Origin: an uncultured Eubacteriales bacterium
GTDB lineage: Bacteria; Bacillota; Clostridia; Oscillospirales; CAG-272
Direction of reading: 5' to 3'
Length of the DNA: 6,492 bases
NCBI GenBank assembly: GCA_900556615.1
Contig: USPP01000093.1
Span: 1 to 6,492 of the forward strand
Shown here: positions 1 to 5,928 of the stretch, in pieces
Numbering within the stretch: position 1 is the first letter of the stretch
How the letters are laid out: the number at the start of each line of letters is the position of its first letter
The notes under the pieces: model-generated
What the model saw: only the letters and a program-made list of their open reading frames with translations
Told to the model about the DNA's origin: nothing
Databases searched by the model: none
Position numbers and translations under genes: made by a program

Positions 1-1
1 A

Positions 2-1036
2 AGCGCTCATAAGCTGTCGGTTGCGTCTGCAAAGGCAATTTTTTCCTGCCGGGAAGAAATTGCGGAGCTGCTTGGAGGAAGTCCTGAGAACGTTGTATTT
101 ACTCTGAATGCAACATATGCTCTGAATCTTGCGATATACGCATTGCATCGTCCGGGCAGTGAGATTCTTATATCCGGTATAGAGCATAATGCCGTTCTTC
201 GTCCGGTAGCGGCTCTTAAGGATTGTCAATATTCAATTTTTGATGCTGTCGGGGGGGATGATGTGGTCATGAAATCCTTGACGGATAATCTGACCGACAA
301 AACCTCGCTCGTTGTTTGCAATCATGTTTCAAATATATGCGGAATAACAATGCCGATAGAAAAAATCGGTGCTCTTTGTGCTAAAAGAGGGATAAAATTT
401 ATAATTGACGCCTCACAAAGCGCAGGAATAAAAAAACTTGACATCAGCAAATGCAATGCCGATGTGATATGTGCTCCGGGGCACAAGGGGCTATACGGTT
501 TGCAGGGAAGTGGTTTTGCGCTGTTTTCCGATAAATACAGAGATATCGCCGCGAATTTGCCGGAATTTATTCTCGGAGGAAACGGAGTCAATTCCTTACA
601 GACCGCGATGCCGGATTTTCTGCCGGAGCATTTTGAAGCGGGGACCTTGCCTACCCCTGCGATAACGGCTCTGAAAGAGGGAATATCGGAAACAAAAAAA
701 ATCGGTCTCGGTATGATAGATGAATACGAATCGGAGCTTGCCGAAAAGCTGCGTGATATGTTGATGAATACACCGGGCGTTACGGTATATGCCGGAGGAT
801 ATGCCGGAGGTATCGTTTTGTTTAATGTTAACGGCGTATCGTCGGAAAGAGTATCAGAAATACTCGATGGAGAGGGGATTTGCGTAAGAAGTGGATTTCA
901 CTGCTGTCCGCTTGCACACAAGCTTCTTGCGACCGGAAAAAACGGCGCGGTGAGAGCTTCTTTTTCAATATTCAATCGTATGAAAGAGGTTTCCGCATTT
1001 GCTTCCGCAATCGGGAGGATTAAGGCGGAAAAGTAA
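2..1036 (+). CDS. Class V aminotransferase, cysteine desulfurase-like (5' end outside window)
   Basis: This is a PLP enzyme of the NifS/Csd fold. The family removes sulfur (or selenium) from cysteine to give alanine, or performs a related elimination, in the cytoplasm. The frame is open from base 2, giving 344 visible codons; family members are about 375-380 residues, so roughly 30-40 N-terminal residues lie outside. Landmarks, numbered from base 2, are His62 in GIEHNAV (expected to stack on the PLP ring), Asp136 and Gln139 in IIDASQSAG (PLP ring contacts), Lys162 in GHKGLYG (Schiff-base lysine), and Cys301 in RSGFHCCPLAHK (persulfide loop, with a second Cys after it where Ala is usual). The TTG at 143 is an internal codon, not a start, because homology runs through it. 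The overall pattern resembles the subgroup annotated 'cysteine desulfurase family protein' rather than housekeeping IscS. No scaffold or thiolation partner is visible, so the physiological sulfur acceptor is unknown. Family assignment is firm; exact substrate is inference. Confidence 0.93.
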   Translation, partial: SAHKLSVASAKAIFSCREEIAELLGGSPENVVFTLNATYALNLAIYALHRPGSEILISGIEHNAVLRPVAALKDCQYSIFDAVGGDDVVMKSLTDNLTDKTSLVVCNHVSNICGITMPIEKIGALCAKRGIKFIIDASQSAGIKKLDISKCNADVICAPGHKGLYGLQGSGFALFSDKYRDIAANLPEFILGGNGVNSLQTAMPDFLPEHFEAGTLPTPAITALKEGISETKKIGLGMIDEYESELAEKLRDMLMNTPGVTVYAGGYAGGIVLFNVNGVSSERVSEILDGEGICVRSGFHCCPLAHKLLATGKNGAVRASFSIFNRMKEVSAFASAIGRIKAEK

Positions 1037-1071
1037 AATTTGTTTTGAAACCGGTTCTGCTTTATTGAATA

Positions 1072-1133
1072 AACAGAAAGAAGCTCTGCGATATATAATA
1101 AAAAGGGCTTCTTTTTCTGTTGTTTTTATTATT
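1072..1133 (+). terminator. Probable intrinsic terminator of the aminotransferase gene
   Basis: The arms AACAGAAAGAAGC (1072-1084) and GCTTCTTTTTCTGTT (1107-1121) pair over 13 positions if two extra T residues bulge in the right arm. A T-rich tail, GTTTTTATTATT, follows directly. It lies 35 bases after the aminotransferase stop. The loop is long (22 bases) and the stem AT-rich, so strength is uncertain. Confidence 0.55.
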
Positions 1134-1141
1134 CTGTTGTA

Positions 1142-1316
1142 TTTAAGGCAATACCGCACATATGCACAGCTAACGCCTTTATTGCGCATATGCCTGCATC
1201 TATTCCGTCAACCTTCACAAATTTCATCGGCAGAGGAGTGATTCTTGCCTCCTCAATTTGTATTGTCTGACAAAAAATCTGGCGGCGCAACAAGCATTGT
1301 GCGGTATTGCCTTAAA
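1142..1316. mobile_element. MITE-like repeat element, copy 1 (perfect 19-bp terminal inverted repeats)
   Basis: The left end TTTAAGGCAATACCGCACA (1142-1160) is the exact reverse complement of the right end at 1298-1316. TTAA stands at both ends (1143-1146 and 1312-1315), which could be a duplicated TTAA or TA target. A related sequence recurs at 2399-2579 in the same orientation. The two copies share TCTTGCCTCCTCAATT, TATTGTCTGAC, the GGCGG block and 21 identical bases at the right end (1295-1315). The interior of about 135 bp has no convincing gene and no transposase, so movement would need an enzyme supplied elsewhere. Inside, GAGGAG and CTCCTC form a possible small hairpin. The family is not one I can name; non-autonomous element is an inference from the terminal repeats, size and duplication. 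Confidence 0.8.
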
Positions 1317-1429
1317 GAAAACAATTTATTTTTATTCGATTGATATTTTGGAGAATTGTTTTCGGATAAATCATTCTTCCTTCGGGCAATTTCGATTGTT
1401 GTTCTTCAAATTTCTTCTTTTTAGGGCTT

Positions 1430-1458
1430 TGTATACTGCCAAAAGATAAGAAAGTCAA
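1430..1458 (-). promoter_or_regulatory. Candidate sigma-A promoter on the minus strand
   Basis: Read on the minus strand, TTGACT (1458-1453) is followed by a 17-base spacer and TATACA (1435-1430), a near-consensus vegetative promoter. Transcription would run leftward from about 1423 through repeat copy 1 towards the aminotransferase 3' end. The first ATG downstream gives only about 20 codons with a poorly spaced purine stretch, so any product would more likely be an untranslated or antisense RNA. In DNA this AT-rich, chance matches are common. Confidence 0.3.
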
Positions 1459-1567
1459 TTTATTTTTTATTATCGGTTGATAATTTTTAGAAGTTCATTT
1501 TTCCATATTTTTTTAGTTCATAATTTTTGCTTTATGAATTAAAGTATATAAAAATTTATCATTATTG

Positions 1568-1573
1568 TATAAT
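1568..1573 (+). promoter_or_regulatory. Candidate -10 box for spoVT
   Basis: A perfect TATAAT lies 55 bases before the spoVT ATG. There is no good TTGACA-like -35 at 16-18 bases upstream. GTATA at 1544-1548 resembles a forespore sigma -35, but no well-placed CATNNTA-type -10 accompanies it. In Bacillus subtilis spoVT is read by the forespore sigma factor G; which sigma factor acts here cannot be settled by eye. Confidence 0.3.
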
Positions 1574-1614
1574 ACTGTTTAAAATGCAAACAATATCTCT
1601 GCTGAATAATTTTC

Positions 1615-1621
1615 AAAGGAG
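1615..1621 (+). promoter_or_regulatory. Ribosome binding site that fixes the spoVT start
   Basis: AAAGGAG sits 7 bases before ATG 1629. This strong site selects 1629 over the longer in-frame start at 1527, which has no such site. Confidence 0.88.
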
Positions 1622-1628
1622 ATTTTAT

Positions 1629-2174
1629 ATGAAAGCAACCGGAATTGTAAGACGAATTGATGATCTCGGTCGCGTGGTGATTCCAAAGGAAATCCGCCGG
1701 ACCATGCGTATAAGAGAGGGTGATCCTCTTGAAATTTATACCGACCGTGAGGGCGAAGTAATATTTAAAAAATATTCTCCGATCGGAGAGATGAATGGTT
1801 TTGCCGCAGAGTATGCGGAAACTTTGCATAAGACGTGCGGTCTCAGTGTGGCGATATGTGACAGGGATGCGGTTATCGCATGTTCGGGACTTCCGAAAAA
1901 AGAGTTTCACGAGAAATCTATATCCGGAGAAGTCGGAAAAATTATTGAAGGACGTAATGTATATCAGTTTAAGCCAGGAGAGGGCAAATTGTCTGTTACT
2001 GAAGAGGCGGGAGACTATTTCGTAAGCTGCGCAATGCCGATAATCTCAGAAGGAGATGTTACAGGGTGTGTCATATCTGCCGCGCATGATGAATCGGAGC
2101 GCATCGATTCGGAACTTGAGGTGAAGCTTGTACAAACGGCAGCCGGATTTTTGGGAAAACAGCTTGAAAGCTGA
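1629..2174 (+). CDS. spoVT: Stage V sporulation protein T, AbrB-family transcriptional regulator
   Basis: SpoVT is a DNA-binding regulator that tunes forespore gene expression during late endospore formation in Firmicutes. The 181-residue product is close to the 178 residues of Bacillus subtilis SpoVT. Residues 1-50 form the AbrB-type swapped-hairpin DNA-binding domain, with MKATGIVRRIDDLGRVVIPK followed by EIRR and IREGDPLEI, nearly identical to the known family sequence. Residues from about 56 on form the GAF-like sensory domain, with ICDRDAVIACSG, the following KKEFHEKSIS block, and the C-terminal TAAGFLGKQLE. Start ATG 1629 is chosen because the conserved MKATG begins there and AAAGGAG precedes it. 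The gene stands alone, with a terminator 109 bases downstream, and is bracketed by two related repeat elements. Its presence indicates a spore-forming lineage, although relatives that no longer sporulate can retain it. The assignment is from remembered family sequence and is strong. Confidence 0.96.
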   Translation: MKATGIVRRIDDLGRVVIPKEIRRTMRIREGDPLEIYTDREGEVIFKKYSPIGEMNGFAAEYAETLHKTCGLSVAICDRDAVIACSGLPKKEFHEKSISGEVGKIIEGRNVYQFKPGEGKLSVTEEAGDYFVSCAMPIISEGDVTGCVISAAHDESERIDSELEVKLVQTAAGFLGKQLES

Positions 2175-2282
2175 ATTTCCGCTTTTGCAAACAGCAGTTT
2201 ATTTTGCAATTTGAAAATTTGGATTTTTCAGAAAACAAAAAGGGCAGTCTTAACGATTGCTGCGTATGATATGGTTGTATTA

Positions 2283-2323
2283 TAACTCTGTATTTTATTT
2301 GAAAATACAGAGTTACTGTTTTT
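2283..2323 (+). terminator. Intrinsic terminator after spoVT
   Basis: TAACTCTGTATTTT (2283-2296) and AAAATACAGAGTTA (2302-2315) form a perfect 14-bp stem with a 5-base loop, followed by CTGTTTTT. The stem is AT-rich but uninterrupted. The reverse direction lacks a T-run, so it should act on + strand transcripts only. Confidence 0.8.
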
Positions 2324-2398
2324 CAATGACTTGGAGATCAAAAAGAGAAACACATTGGTTGAGAGTTATCGTAATGCATGCGAGGTTTCAGGTGCATA

Positions 2399-2579
2399 TT
2401 TAAGGCAACATCGCCGGGTGCACGGCTAACGTCTATGTTGCATATTTGCTTTCATCTTTCCGTCATACTTCACAATTTTTTTCGGCAGAGAAGTCACTCT
2501 TGCCTCCTCAATTGATATTGTCTGACGAAAAATCCGGCGGTGCAGCTGTATAACAATCATTGTGCGGTATTGCCTTAAT
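2399..2579. mobile_element. MITE-like repeat element, copy 2 (diverged)
   Basis: This is a second copy of the element at 1142-1316, in the same orientation. TTAA flanks both ends (2400-2403 and 2575-2578; 179 bp end to end). The right end TGTGCGGTATTGCCTTAA (2561-2578) is identical to copy 1, but the left end has drifted: TTTAAGGCAA is kept and the next bases differ, so the terminal inverted repeat is no longer perfect. Conserved interior blocks include TCTTGCCTCCTCAATT (from about 2499) and TATTGTCTGAC. The divergence suggests two old or independent insertions rather than a recent tandem event. No open frame of note is contained. Confidence 0.78.
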
Positions 2580-2634
2580 ATCCTACTTCGGTTTAGCGCC
2601 GAGATCGATGAACATGTTATAACGCATCCCGAGT

Positions 2635-2955
2635 TTAATTGTATTCGGAGCGAATACGCTGCAAAAACGAGTCGGAATGCCTTATAGCTCCCTTATCTTT
2701 CTTTCCGCGCAGTCTGCTGTTTGAAAATTTTGAGTTTTTATTGCAGTCCTTGCCGAGTAAGTTCTTCTTCAATTTGTGTGCTGGGATAGGGGGTATGCGG
2801 TCTATACGAGATTCTTTGTTCCGTTATAAAACGATTTCTGTTGCGTCAGAGATGTTTGGAATATCTGCTATCTCCTGCAAACGGCTGAGTTTTTTACTTG
2901 ATTTTGTCAAGAACTGATATGACTTGATCACTTTTTTTATTCTTTTTGGTCTCAC
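2635..2955 (-). pseudogene. Possible decayed minus-strand reading frame with one internal stop
   Basis: On the minus strand one frame runs from a GTG at 2955 to a TAA at 2637-2635 and is interrupted once, by TAA at 2826-2824. The upstream part has 43 codons (containing KSYQFLTKSSKKLSRLQEIA) and the downstream part 62 codons (containing SKFSNSRLRGKKDKGAIRHS and ending FLQRIRSEYN). The inferred product would be strongly basic. There is no clear ribosome site, and I do not recognise the family. A gene remnant, part of a repeat, or chance openness in skewed DNA are all possible. The opposite strand is also partly open here (2639-2917), which weakens the case for either strand. Confidence 0.22.
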
Positions 2956-3039
2956 TTCTATTGTACACTACCTAATGTATGATGCTTTTTACGCAACATA
3001 AAAAAATCGTTTGATTTTTAGTAAACTATCCTTTCGAAA

Positions 3040-3090
3040 GGCTGCAACAGTTTCTTTATGACTTGCGGTCTTAAAGAAACTGTTGCAGCC
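3040..3090. repeat. Perfect 19-bp inverted repeat with 13-base loop
   Basis: GGCTGCAACAGTTTCTTTA (3040-3058) is exactly complementary to TAAAGAAACTGTTGCAGCC (3072-3090). The 13-base loop is TGACTTGCGGTCT. Neither side carries a T-run, and no gene ends just before it, so an intrinsic terminator is unlikely. Such a hairpin could be a transposon end, a recombination or replication structure, or the stem of a stable RNA. The palindrome CTTTCGAAAG (3031-3040) abuts the left arm. Confidence 0.85.
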
Positions 3091-3110
3091 AAGAGGTAAA
3101 ACATAGCTAA

Positions 3111-3221
3111 CGGCAAGGCATTTGAGACACTTTTCCAAGCCTCAAGTAGTAATCAAGACTAAACCTATTGTAGATTCCAATGGGGACACTATGCCTTGAC
3201 ATTATCTCCTTCCGAGATGAT
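3111..3221. other. Cluster of potential stem-loops, possible structured RNA
   Basis: CAAGGCAT (3114-3121) pairs with ATGCCTTG (3191-3198), enclosing two further stems: TTGAG/CTCAA (3122-3126 with 3141-3145) and CCTATTG/CAATGGG (3164-3170 with 3178-3184, one G-T pair). Together they would form a three-way junction. Directly after it, ATTATCTC and GAGATGAT (3201-3208 with 3214-3221, one G-T pair) form another hairpin. I do not recognise a riboswitch or known RNA class. The strand is undetermined, and compensatory evidence from homologues is lacking. Confidence 0.3.
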
Positions 3222-3334
3222 ATATGATTTTCGTTTTTATAGTGGAACTTGTTATGTCGTTTCGCAATGAAAAAGATGATCTTCGTTTTGAAATGACGAA
3301 AGATATATGTGTGGAATAATAATTTCGAAAAATC

Positions 3335-3363
3335 TTGACATTCCGGTAAATAAAAATTATAAT
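3335..3363 (+). promoter_or_regulatory. Perfect-consensus sigma-A promoter for the surface protein
   Basis: TTGACA (3335-3340) is separated by exactly 17 bases from TATAAT (3358-3363). Both hexamers match the vegetative consensus fully, predicting a start near 3370 and a leader of about 60 bases. It implies strong, housekeeping-type expression unless a repressor acts. I see no clear operator palindrome over it. Confidence 0.88.
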
Positions 3364-3418
3364 AGATTTATCTGTAAATTTACCTCTCTTGCTTGAGACT
3401 GACAGAAATACATAATTT

Positions 3419-3422
3419 GAGG
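3419..3422 (+). promoter_or_regulatory. Ribosome binding site supporting the start at 3429
   Basis: GAGG lies 6 bases before ATG 3429. The upstream in-frame TTG at 3393 lacks such a site and would put a polar stretch before the signal peptide, so 3429 is preferred. Confidence 0.6.
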
Positions 3423-3428
3423 CTGTTC

Positions 3429-4994
3429 ATGAACTCTATTCGAAAAAGTCTTTTACATTTTTTCCTTCCGGTAATATTTGTTGTTCTTATTTCGGTATTT
3501 TCCTCGACTGTCTCCGGAAAACAGTCCGTAAATGAAGCTCTTATGGAGAGCATTCTCCAAACCTGGGGACACAGTGGCGGATATTATGCGGAGGGAACGG
3601 CAGTAAACACGGCTTCTGCTCTTACCTATCTTCAGTGCCGCGGCATTTTAGAACAGTATATAGATGACGAATGGTATTATAATGTACCCTATAACGAGCT
3701 TCTTGCTTTGGTCGATGACCATTTTACCAACCATACTGATCTTATGGATTATATCGGTCAATATGATTATGCTCCCTCATATGATCCCGAGACGGGGATC
3801 GTTCGCTGGTACAGCGGCGGCTGGGGCGGTCCGGATGCATGGATCTACACAGGATATTATGAGGATTCCGAACAAAGCGGGAAATATTATATTCAGGGAG
3901 TTTTTGTTTCCGATGTGGCAGAGGATAAGGCTAACCTCATCTACGGATTTGACTATCTTGATTATAGTATTTCTGAAAATGAAAAATACAGTTATTATGT
4001 CGTTACCGGAATCGAGCTTACTGTTGTTGCAAACGGGGACGGATATAAGATTTCCGCTTATTCCAAGTCCGAGAACTATTGTGTTGACGGTGCGATATAT
4101 CATACCGAAACCGAGCCTGACGGCAGTAAGATAAAACTCAAGTACATTTCTGTCTCGGTAGATACCCCTGCAGGCATCAAGGTCAATATCGAAAATTCTC
4201 TTACAACATTCACTCATTTCGATGGACAGTGGATGAGTCTGGGTGAAGGCTTTCTCTTTACCGTTGAGAAAGATGATAACGTCTCCGGCTATACCGTAAA
4301 CTATATCTGCGGAACAGAAAAGGATGTTCTTACCGATATTCTCGGCAACTATCACGCTATTCCGTCAGCTTCCTTTACAATCTCCGTTACTGCAGAATAC
4401 AATCCTGTTTCACTTGAGAATCAAAGCACCGGAGTTTCGGTTTGTTCCGATGATAAAAACGGTTTTCTTCTCGGTCTTACTCTTGAGGCAGAAACTCTCA
4501 AAAGTACATCAAATTCTTTTACCATTGTAAAAAATTCGCTCGGAGTTGCGGATGACGATTTTGTAGCATATGATCTGTCTCTTGTTGATTCTGATGGGAA
4601 AACGGTTCAACCGAACAGAACTGTTACCGTTTCTTTTCCTCTTCCTGACGGGTGGGATGGTACGGAGGCAAAGGTTTATTACATTGATTCAAAAGGGAAT
4701 GCGACGGAACTTACGGTAACTTTTTTTGCTGAAGATAAAACGATAACTTTCAACACGGATCATTTTAGTATTTATGTTCTAACCCGTACGGGTTCTACGG
4801 GAATTATCGATGCCGAAAACACAGAAGATTCCGATGAGTTCAGTACATCTTTCATGACTTCCGATGAAAAAACGATGCACAACATAAAAAACGGAAATAA
4901 AGCGCCGACAATAATCATTATAATCGCTGTTATCGTGATTATCGCTGCCGCTGCCGCCGCCGTAATATTGGTTCGTAAAAAAAATAACCGATAA
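3429..4994 (+). CDS. Secreted, membrane-anchored surface protein of unknown function
   Basis: The 521-residue product is exported and anchored. Residues 1-30 are a signal peptide: a basic N-end MNSIRK, the hydrophobic core LPVIFVVLISVF, then SSTVSG as a likely cleavage region. Residues about 33-165 form an N-terminal domain rich in Tyr, Trp and Asp, with YDPETGIVRWYSGGWGG (118-134). Residues 185-345 look beta-rich. Residues about 345-452 resemble a beta-sandwich repeat seen in clostridial surface proteins, with VSFPLPDGWDGTEAKVYYID, then TITFNTDHFSIYVL. A linker with many acidic, Ser and Thr residues follows (453-491), then a transmembrane helix (about 494-515, mostly Ile, Ala and Val) and the positive tail RKKNNR. 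This fits type I topology, with the body outside the cell and a short cytosolic end. No catalytic motif, LPXTG or S-layer homology domain is seen. It is monocistronic, with its own consensus promoter and terminator. Function is not known; roles in adhesion, binding or envelope sensing are guesses. Confidence 0.9.
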   Translation: MNSIRKSLLHFFLPVIFVVLISVFSSTVSGKQSVNEALMESILQTWGHSGGYYAEGTAVNTASALTYLQCRGILEQYIDDEWYYNVPYNELLALVDDHFTNHTDLMDYIGQYDYAPSYDPETGIVRWYSGGWGGPDAWIYTGYYEDSEQSGKYYIQGVFVSDVAEDKANLIYGFDYLDYSISENEKYSYYVVTGIELTVVANGDGYKISAYSKSENYCVDGAIYHTETEPDGSKIKLKYISVSVDTPAGIKVNIENSLTTFTHFDGQWMSLGEGFLFTVEKDDNVSGYTVNYICGTEKDVLTDILGNYHAIPSASFTISVTAEYNPVSLENQSTGVSVCSDDKNGFLLGLTLEAETLKSTSNSFTIVKNSLGVADDDFVAYDLSLVDSDGKTVQPNRTVTVSFPLPDGWDGTEAKVYYIDSKGNATELTVTFFAEDKTITFNTDHFSIYVLTRTGSTGIIDAENTEDSDEFSTSFMTSDEKTMHNIKNGNKAPTIIIIIAVIVIIAAAAAAVILVRKKNNR

Positions 4995-4997
4995 CTG

Positions 4998-5040
4998 AAA
5001 TCGGGAATTGTCCAAACAGACAATTTCCGATTTATTGGTT
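4998..5040 (+). terminator. Hairpin terminator after the surface protein gene
   Basis: AAATCGGGAATTGTC (4998-5012) and GACAATTTCCGATTT (5019-5033) pair over 15 positions with one G-T, around a 6-base loop. It starts 3 bases after the stop codon. The T-tract is short and mixed (TTTATTGGTTT), so efficiency is uncertain. The A-rich left foot would allow some activity in the reverse direction. Confidence 0.68.
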
Positions 5041-5041
5041 T

Positions 5042-5080
5042 GAATAAATAAGGCTTTAGCTGCCAAGTTAATATTTATTC
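5042..5080. repeat. Inverted 9-bp repeat at the kdgK truncation point
   Basis: GAATAAATA (5042-5050) is the exact reverse complement of TATTTATTC (5072-5080), separated by 21 bases. Recognisable kdgK sequence starts at its right edge. AT-rich DNA yields such pairs by chance, but its place at the junction is noteworthy. Confidence 0.55.
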
Positions 5081-5866
5081 GTCCGCGGCGGGGAGAGAGT
5101 CGGGATCTACTATCTGGAAAAAGGTGCTTCTCAGAGAGGCTCGGTCTGTATCTACGATCGCAAATACTCCGACATTCAAATGGCAGAACCCACCGATTTT
5201 GATTGGGACACTATATTTGAGGGGGCCGATTGGTTCCACTTTACCGGCATTACCCCTGCCCTTGGTGAGAATCTGGTGCAGAGCTGTAAGCGGGCCTGCG
5301 AGGCCGCTAAAAAGCGTGGTGTTAAGATATCCTGCGATCTGAACTATCGTGGCAAGCTGTGGACAAGAGAACAGGCGAGACTCGCTATGACTGACCTTTG
5401 TCAATACGTCGACGTCTGTATCTCAAATGAAGAAGATGCAAAGGATGTCTTTGACATCGAGGCCGAGAACACTGATATCTACGGCGGTAAGTTGAATCAC
5501 GAGGGCTACAAGAGCGTAGCCAAACAGCTTGCCAACAAGTTCGGCTTCGAGAAAGTGGCCATCACCCTCCGTTCCTCTATCTCGGCCAGCGATAACGATT
5601 GGGCAGCCATGCTCTACGATGGTGAGGGCTACTACTTCTCCAAATCCTACCGTCTCCATATCGTTGACCGCGTGGGCGGCGGCGATTCCTTCGGTGCGGG
5701 ATTGATTTACTCGCTCCTCACCGGCAAGGGATCCAAGGATGCTATTGAATTTGCTGTAGCAGCTTCGGCTCTCAAGCACTCAATCGATGGCGACTTTAAC
5801 CGTATCTCGGTCAAAGAGGTCGAAAAGCTCGCGCAAGGCGACGGAAGCGGTCGGGTACAGAGGTAA
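5072..5866 (+). pseudogene. kdgK: 5'-truncated 2-dehydro-3-deoxygluconokinase (PfkB-family sugar kinase)
   Basis: KdgK phosphorylates 2-keto-3-deoxygluconate to KDPG with ATP, in the uronate/pectin branch that feeds the Entner-Doudoroff aldolase. The frame opens at 5072, just after an in-frame TAA (5069-5071), and homology starts at once with FVRGGERVGIYYLEKGASQR, which normally lies about 85-90 residues into a protein of roughly 340. The N-terminal lobe with the GGG...N substrate-binding motif and the native start are absent. What remains (264 codons) includes DWFHFTGITPAL, DLNYRGKLW, the PfkB signature DRVGGGDSFGAG with the catalytic Asp at 5684-5686, and the typical C-end GDGSGRVQR. The first ATG is at 5180, without a good ribosome site; starting there would lose still more of the fold, so activity is unlikely. 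GC content is clearly higher than to the left (hand-counted 60-base lines: 53-63% here against about 40% in the surface gene). Either a broken gene or an assembly join would explain this. Confidence 0.88.
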
Positions 5867-5878
5867 TCCAACACACAG

Positions 5879-5928
5879 GACACGACGGCCCGTCACGGCT
5901 TATGCCGATTGAAATGAGGTGTCGTGTC
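5879..5928. repeat. Nested inverted repeat downstream of kdgK
   Basis: The outer arms GACACGAC and GTCGTGTC (8 bp) enclose an inner 4-bp hairpin CGGC-TTAT-GCCG. It begins 12 bases after the kdgK stop codon. The lack of a following T-run argues against a standard intrinsic terminator; it may be a Rho-dependent or RNA-stabilising 3' structure, or an operator for the next gene. Confidence 0.45.

Larger units (their letters stand above)
1317..1628. other. AT-rich spoVT upstream region
   Basis: This stretch of about 310 bases between repeat copy 1 and spoVT is very AT-rich, especially 1450-1560, with T-runs on the + strand. I see no gene I can defend. It holds a good minus-strand promoter match at 1430-1458 and a candidate spoVT -10 box at 1568-1573, each listed separately. 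In-frame extensions of spoVT upstream to 1527 are unlikely to be translated, because the ribosome site and family homology both begin at 1615-1629. Confidence 0.5.
2580..3334. other. Long intergenic region with no defensible gene
   Basis: About 750 bases lie between repeat copy 2 and the promoter of the next gene. Both strands contain medium-length open stretches interrupted by stops, none with a ribosome site. It contains the broken minus-strand frame (2635-2955), a perfect long hairpin (3040-3090) and a group of shorter stems (3111-3221), each listed separately. A weaker inverted pair, GTCGTTTC (3256-3263) with GAAATGAC (3290-3297), also occurs. My reading is that this is repeat-derived or decayed DNA, possibly with a structured RNA, but this is inference. 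Confidence 0.5.

Noticed and set aside
965..1449. Short frames on both strands over the aminotransferase end and repeat copy 1
   Set aside because: They run through a terminator hairpin and a repeat element, and their sequences reflect the repeat rather than a conserved protein.
1544..1577. Sigma-G type promoter for spoVT
   Set aside because: A GTATA -35-like box exists, but no CATNNTA-like -10 lies at the required 17-18 base spacing.
1527..1628. Longer spoVT start adding 34 residues
   Set aside because: The family sequence begins at MKATG (1629), a strong ribosome site precedes it, and the extension is AT-rich leader sequence.
2639..2917. 92-codon + strand frame (start TTG) in the long gap
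   Set aside because: It has a weak start codon, no ribosome site, no recognisable motif, and it overlaps an equally open minus-strand frame.
3777..4355. 192-codon minus-strand frame inside the surface-protein gene
   Set aside because: It lies fully opposite a well-supported gene with promoter, signal peptide and terminator, and shows no family motif or ribosome site.
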